Assembly: GCA_026706325.1 (NCBI GenBank)
Contig: JAPOYZ010000644.1
Location: 1 to 10,501 of the forward strand
Reading direction: 5' to 3'
From: Candidatus Aminicenantota bacterium
GTDB taxonomy: Bacteria > Acidobacteriota > UBA6911 > RPQK01 > JAJDTT01
DNA length: 10,501 bases
This document shows, one piece after another, positions 7,178-10,501 of this stretch (positions within the stretch are counted from its first letter, which is position 1; each line of letters begins with the position of its first letter). The notes under the pieces were generated by a model. That model saw only the letters and a list, made by a program, of their open reading frames with translations. It was not told the DNA's origin and searched no databases. Made by a program: the position numbers and the translations under genes.

Positions 7178-8992
7178 ATGTGCTCTCCCCGAGGGGGTTT
7201 CCGGGTCATCCTGATCATTAACGCCCTGCTACCCGTATCTCTTGCCCAGAGTCCTCAGCAAGTTGCCGGTCCGCAGCAACTGGAAGGAGATTCGACGGCC
7301 ACCGAAATCTTCCGGGATGCCACTCGGGAAGCAGGGATCGACTTCGTCCACTTCAACGGGATGTCGGGAGAACGCTACCTGTGCGAAATGATGGGCCCCG
7401 GCGGCGCCATGTTCGACTATGACAACGACGGCGACCTCGACCTCTACCTGGTTCAGGGCCGCATGCTCGGGCCGGGAAAGACGCTGTCCGATGCGGTCTT
7501 CCCACCGACCGATTCCGGACCGCTGATCGACAGGCTCTACCGGAACGACCTGCAGAAGACTACGACCGGCAGCCGCCGATTGCACTTCACCGATGTAACG
7601 GAGGAAAGCGGGATCCAGTCGCCGGGCTACGGGATGGGTGTGGCGGCGGGAGACTTCGACAACGACGGATGGACCGACCTCTACGTGACCAATTTCGGGC
7701 CCAACCAGATGTTTCGGAACAACGGGGACGGGACCTTTACCGATGTGACCGCCGCGACCGGCACGAATGATCCGCGCTGGAGCGTCAGTGCGGCGTTCGT
7801 GGACTACGACCGGGACGGCTGGCTGGACCTTTACGTGGGCAACTACGTCGACTTCAGCTTCTCGAACCACAAGCGCTGCTTCTCTTTCTCCGACGCGGGC
7901 GGCGGCAGCGCCCTCGAGTACTGCGACCCCAGCCAGTACCAACCGTTGCCGGAGAGCCTGTTCCGCAATCGGGGGGACGGGACCTTCGAAGATGTCTCCC
8001 ACACGGCAGGAATTGCGCGGGAATCGAACGGCGCCTTGGGTGTGAGCACGGCCGACTTCGACGGGGACGGCTGGATCGACCTCTACGTCGCCAATGACAA
8101 GAGGCCCAATCACCTCTGGATCAACCAAAAAGGCGGCAGTTTCCGGAACCAGGCTCTGCTGTCCGGATGTGCCGTCAGCGGGGAGGGTTTTTCCGAGTCC
8201 AGCATGGGCGTCGACGCCGGCGACTATGACAATGACGGAGACGAAGACCTCTTTATGACCCACATGTCGCTCAACGAGAAGAACACCCTCTATGTCAACC
8301 GGGGAGAGGCCTCGTTCGAGGATGCCTCGTACCTGAGCGGACTGGCTCTTCCCAGCATTCCGTTTACCGGATTCGGCACGGCGTTTTTCGATTTCGACAA
8401 CGATGGCCTGCTGGATATTTTGGCTGTCAACGGACACGTCAAACGGGTTGAGGCGCTGGCCCGGGCCAAAGATCCTTATCCACTGCACCAGACCAATCAA
8501 CTGTTCAGGAATCTGGGAAACGGCCAGTTTCAAGAAGTGACCCAAGCCGCCGGGGCCGTGTTCGAGCTGTCGGAAGTGAGTCGCGGAGCGGCGTTTGGAG
8601 ATGTCGACAACGATGGAGACACGGACGTCCTGGTTCTCAACAACAACGGGCCCGCGCGGCTGCTGACGAATCAGGCCGGAAGCAGCAACCATTGGATGGG
8701 ACTGAAACTTGCCGGTCGGCTCTCGCGCCGGGACATGTTGGGCGCCAGAGTGGCTGTCTTGTTATCCGAGGGCCCTGACTTGTGGCGTCGGGTCCACACG
8801 GACGGCAGCTACGCCTCCGCCAACGACCCCAGGGTGCTGGTCGGGCTGGGTCAGGCCACTCAGGTCGAGGCGGTGCGAGTCTATTGGCCCGACGGACGAG
8901 CGGAAGAATGGAAACAAGTACGGATCAATGCCTACACACAGTTGCTTCAAGGCGGCGGGACCGGACTTTCTTTGCCACCAGGGCGTCGATAG
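7178..8992 (+). CDS. CRTAC1-family secreted beta-propeller, FG-GAP/VCBS repeats with ASPIC/UnbV C-terminus
   Basis: This 604-residue protein starts at ATG 7178 and follows the monooxygenase gene by 59 bases, so it is probably in the same operon; the SD is weak (GGGA about 10 bases upstream). A signal peptide spans about residues 1-23 (hydrophobic 9-22, VSLAQS). Seven Ca2+-binding DxDxDG loops occur at about 80-88, 159-167, 209-217, 293-301, 349-357, 405-413 and 475-483, each followed by the hydrophobic strand of a propeller blade (for example DFDNDGWTDLYV). This suggests one seven-bladed integrin-like propeller. Residues about 506-582 are an ASPIC/UnbV domain (LGARVAVL, TDGSYASANDPRVLVGLG, VRVYWPDG). 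The family is extracellular and often sits beside TonB receptors and TPR proteins; its biochemical role is unsettled, with Ca2+-dependent ligand binding likely. Four Cys (69, 234, 249, 331) could form disulfides outside the cytoplasm. Confidence 0.96.
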   Translation: MCSPRGGFRVILIINALLPVSLAQSPQQVAGPQQLEGDSTATEIFRDATREAGIDFVHFNGMSGERYLCEMMGPGGAMFDYDNDGDLDLYLVQGRMLGPGKTLSDAVFPPTDSGPLIDRLYRNDLQKTTTGSRRLHFTDVTEESGIQSPGYGMGVAAGDFDNDGWTDLYVTNFGPNQMFRNNGDGTFTDVTAATGTNDPRWSVSAAFVDYDRDGWLDLYVGNYVDFSFSNHKRCFSFSDAGGGSALEYCDPSQYQPLPESLFRNRGDGTFEDVSHTAGIARESNGALGVSTADFDGDGWIDLYVANDKRPNHLWINQKGGSFRNQALLSGCAVSGEGFSESSMGVDAGDYDNDGDEDLFMTHMSLNEKNTLYVNRGEASFEDASYLSGLALPSIPFTGFGTAFFDFDNDGLLDILAVNGHVKRVEALARAKDPYPLHQTNQLFRNLGNGQFQEVTQAAGAVFELSEVSRGAAFGDVDNDGDTDVLVLNNNGPARLLTNQAGSSNHWMGLKLAGRLSRRDMLGARVAVLLSEGPDLWRRVHTDGSYASANDPRVLVGLGQATQVEAVRVYWPDGRAEEWKQVRINAYTQLLQGGGTGLSLPPGRR

Positions 8993-8993
8993 A

Positions 8994-9020
8994 GACCGGT
9001 TCGAGCGGGCCGGCCCGGTC
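8994..9020. terminator. Weak hairpin in the convergent gap between CRTAC1 and TPR genes
   Basis: GACCGG (8994-8999) pairs with CCGGTC (9015-9020) around a 15-base loop, within which GGGCCGGCCC (9007-9016) is itself palindromic. A second small stem, CGGTT/AACCG, lies at 9027-9042. There is no T-tract. The 70-base gap between two 3' ends is where transcripts from both sides should end, but the structure alone is weak evidence in such GC-rich DNA. Confidence 0.25.
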
Positions 9021-9062
9021 CTGAGACGGTTCTCCGAAACCGGATCGACGGGCCAGTCGAGC

Positions 9063-10220
9063 TCACGGAGGGTCTCCCTGCAGGAACTTCCCAGCATCGC
9101 GCTGCTTCTTTTCCCGTGCTTGCGTGTCCAGTTTCTGAAACAACTCCAATTCTCTTTGAGCGTCTTCCGTCCGCCCGAGCTTCTTATAGATTTGCGCCAG
9201 TTGGTAGTGGGATTGCGGCTGGTTCGGATCCAGGGCGATCGCTCTCTGCAAGGCCGCCACGCCATCCTGTAACCGTCCCTTGGCCACGTAGGCCGAAGAC
9301 AAGGCGATGTAAGCATCGGGAATCCGATCGTCGACGCGTGATACCGCTTCCAGATGCCGAATCGCTTCGTCGAACTTCTGCCGGTAGTTCTTGATGATTC
9401 CCAACTCGAGATTGACGATGGGATGGTGGGGGTCGATCTTCAACTCTTGCTCCAGCGCCGGCTCCGCCTTGTCGTACTGTCCCAAGCCGAAGTAGAGATC
9501 ACCCAGCGCGAAGTTGACTCCGGGCGCGTTGGGATTCAGGGCGACGGCTTTCTCATATTCTTCGATCGCCTGGTTCAGGCGTCCCTGGCCGGCATAGGCC
9601 TCGGCCAGCAGTTGGTGGGTGCGAACGGAATCCGGATCCATCTCTTCAATACGCGCGAAGACCTCCTGGAATCTGTTGTAGGAGGCCCTGGTCCGGTTCA
9701 AGTAAGCCTGTGCCAACGTCTGCAGTGCCTCCAGCTCCTGGGGATGTTTCTCGGTGACCGCTTCGAGGTGCTCGATGCTCTTGTCGAGTTCTTGCAGAGC
9801 CAGAAAACAGACCCCCAGATAGACTTGGGCCTTGATGTTTTCGGGGTTTTGGGAAATCGCCTGTTGGAATGACCCGACAGCTTTCCGATAGTCGTACAGG
9901 CTGTAATGAGCGAGTCCCAGAAAGAAATGGGCGTCGGGCAGCTTGGGCTCGAGCGTTAGCGCCCTCTCGATTGAGGCGACCGCTTCGGTGAATCTCCCCT
10001 GAAACTGATAAATCAGCCCCAGCTTGGCATGGAGGGGCGCGAACTCGGGTTGGATCTCCAGCGCTGCCCGGTAGGCCTGCTCGGCGGCGTTCCAGTCGCC
10101 GCTTTGCTCGGCGAGAGCGGCACTCTGGAGCTGTTCCTGAACCGCCGGAGGCAGTTGGACGGGTGTCCCGGCCGCCTGCATCCCCAGCAACGTCAGCAGC
10201 AAGAAACCGTGAAGAAACAT
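9063..10220 (-). CDS. Secreted tetratricopeptide-repeat scaffold protein
   Basis: This 385-residue protein reads on the minus strand from ATG 10218-10220 to TGA 9063-9065. A short signal peptide is visible (hydrophobic residues 3-17, then AAGTPVQ). From about residue 30 to 367 it is made almost wholly of 34-residue TPR units, roughly nine or ten, with the usual spacing of small and aromatic residues (GDWNAAEQAYRAALEIQP, GQYDKAEPALEQELKIDP, GRLQDGVAALQRAIALDP). The unit near 162-195 is the most degenerate. A short charged tail (QAREKKQRD) ends it. There is no catalytic domain, so a periplasmic protein-protein scaffold is the likely role. It lies 123 bases downstream of the ASPIC/UnbV gene at 10344 on the same strand, suggesting co-transcription, and converges on the CRTAC1 gene ending at 8992. 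The ribosome site is poor: GGGGAG is about 11 bases upstream. Confidence 0.94.
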   Translation of the reverse strand: MFLHGFLLLTLLGMQAAGTPVQLPPAVQEQLQSAALAEQSGDWNAAEQAYRAALEIQPEFAPLHAKLGLIYQFQGRFTEAVASIERALTLEPKLPDAHFFLGLAHYSLYDYRKAVGSFQQAISQNPENIKAQVYLGVCFLALQELDKSIEHLEAVTEKHPQELEALQTLAQAYLNRTRASYNRFQEVFARIEEMDPDSVRTHQLLAEAYAGQGRLNQAIEEYEKAVALNPNAPGVNFALGDLYFGLGQYDKAEPALEQELKIDPHHPIVNLELGIIKNYRQKFDEAIRHLEAVSRVDDRIPDAYIALSSAYVAKGRLQDGVAALQRAIALDPNQPQSHYQLAQIYKKLGRTEDAQRELELFQKLDTQAREKKQRDAGKFLQGDPP

Positions 10221-10265
10221 CTATCGGGAGACTCCCCAGGGCGGAAGCGGAATGTTTCGATCCTA

Positions 10266-10298
10266 TTCGCGTTTTTTCGATACGGACAAGAACGCGAA
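10266..10298. repeat. 8-bp perfect inverted repeat between the ASPIC/UnbV and TPR genes
   Basis: TTCGCGTT (10266-10273) and AACGCGAA (10291-10298) are perfect inverted arms around a 17-base spacer, in the 123-base gap between two minus-strand genes. It could form an RNA hairpin separating expression of the two genes, or bind a dimeric regulator whose half-sites are about 25 bases apart centre to centre. No T-tract follows it on the minus strand, so it is not a classical terminator. Confidence 0.4.
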
Positions 10299-10343
10299 CC
10301 TCCAGACCGCCGTTCCCGGTAAATTTAGCACAGCTTCTGCGGG

Positions 10344-10501
10344 CTACGGCTCCGTTATATTCAATTCCGAACCCGCTGAGATAGGTCCGGCAAGCACCTG
10401 TTGTTTTCCTGACGGCCAAAGCACCTCGACCTGATCGACTCGTCCGGCTTCGCCGAGACCGAAGTAGAGCGGATAGAGACTCTGCGAGAGGTAACCGGAC
10501 T
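10344..10501 (-). CDS. C-terminal end of a second CRTAC1-type ASPIC/UnbV protein, cut by the right window edge
   Basis: Translating the minus strand from the right edge gives 51 residues ending in TAG (10344-10346 on the plus strand). They include SGYLSQSLYPLYFGLGEAGR, then VDQVEVLWPSGKQQ and a terminal ELNITEP. This is the conserved end of the ASPIC/UnbV domain: G-Y-x-S-Q, then L-x-F-G-L-G, then V-x-V-x-W-P-S-G. It parallels TDGSYASANDPRVLVGLG and VRVYWPDG in the CRTAC1 gene at 7178-8992, though the sequences differ clearly, so it is a distant paralogue rather than a recent copy. The propeller part should lie beyond the window. It is upstream of the TPR gene at 9063-10220 on the same strand and probably forms a CRTAC1-TPR pair with it. 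Confidence 0.88.
   Translation of the reverse strand, partial: SGYLSQSLYPLYFGLGEAGRVDQVEVLWPSGKQQVLAGPISAGSELNITEP

Noticed and set aside
7101..7178. A frameshift at the C-run (7108-7113) that might have cut off the C-terminal module of the oxygenase-TPR protein
   Set aside because: Reading on in either other frame gives no resemblance to the module found in the left paralogue, and both run into stops within about 30 codons. The 59-base gap is too short to hold the module. The stop appears genuine.
7229..8692. A 487-codon minus-strand frame opposite the CRTAC1 gene
   Set aside because: It is rich in VVIVE-type strings that are simply the reverse reading of the DxDxDG Ca2+ loops (GAC/GAT codons). 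No independent start signal is visible.
9354..9872. A plus-strand frame of 172 codons opposite the TPR gene
   Set aside because: Its Leu/Gln-rich text mirrors the TPR repeats on the other strand. No SD or recognisable domain.
1..10501. CRISPR array, tRNA, rRNA, integrase or transposase
   Set aside because: No regularly spaced repeat-spacer pattern, no tRNA cloverleaf or rRNA motifs, and no recombinase signature were seen on either strand. The only tandem repeat is the two-unit one at 4905-4946.

Overview
The window reads as high-GC, gene-dense DNA from an Acidobacteriota member, or a relative with the same protein repertoire. The strongest sign is a 1150-residue Oar-like TonB-dependent receptor with an N-terminal carboxypeptidase-regulatory domain and the acidobacterial-style C-terminus. 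It sits among CRTAC1-type FG-GAP/ASPIC-UnbV proteins, secreted TPR proteins and cytochrome/copper-monooxygenase-like proteins. This lineage call is inference from protein families; no rRNA or tRNA is present.

Layout from left to right:
(1) 1-1298 (+): the 3' part of a PHM-like copper monooxygenase/TPR protein, cut by the left edge.
(2) 1298-1321: a strong G/C hairpin between convergent genes.
(3) 1329-4781 (-): the TonB-dependent receptor, with an excellent Shine-Dalgarno sequence.
(4) 4782-5087: a 306-bp divergent regulatory region holding a 14-bp palindrome, candidate promoter boxes and a 21-bp tandem direct repeat.
(5) 5088-7118 (+): a full-length paralogue of gene 1. It is a predicted lipoprotein with a CxxCH haem motif, a complete set of PHM-type copper ligands and five TPRs.
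(6) 7178-8992 (+): a secreted CRTAC1-type seven-repeat beta-propeller with an ASPIC/UnbV tail, probably co-transcribed with gene 5.
(7) 9063-10220 (-): a secreted TPR-only protein, convergent with gene 6.
(8) 10344-10501 (-): the C-terminal end of a second ASPIC/UnbV protein running off the right edge. It has no start codon in the window and is easy to miss.

All six genes look like envelope or exported proteins. The simplest picture is an outer-membrane/periplasmic module: a receptor for import, haem- and copper-containing lipoproteins with TPR arms that may carry out redox chemistry on an unknown substrate, and Ca2+-binding propellers and TPR scaffolds for assembly or substrate binding. The substrate cannot be read from the sequence. 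The most distinctive observations are the cytochrome c / PHM-like monooxygenase / TPR fusion, its presence as two ungapped paralogues displaced by exactly 6000 bp around an inverted receptor gene, and the tandem 21-bp repeat in the divergent control region.
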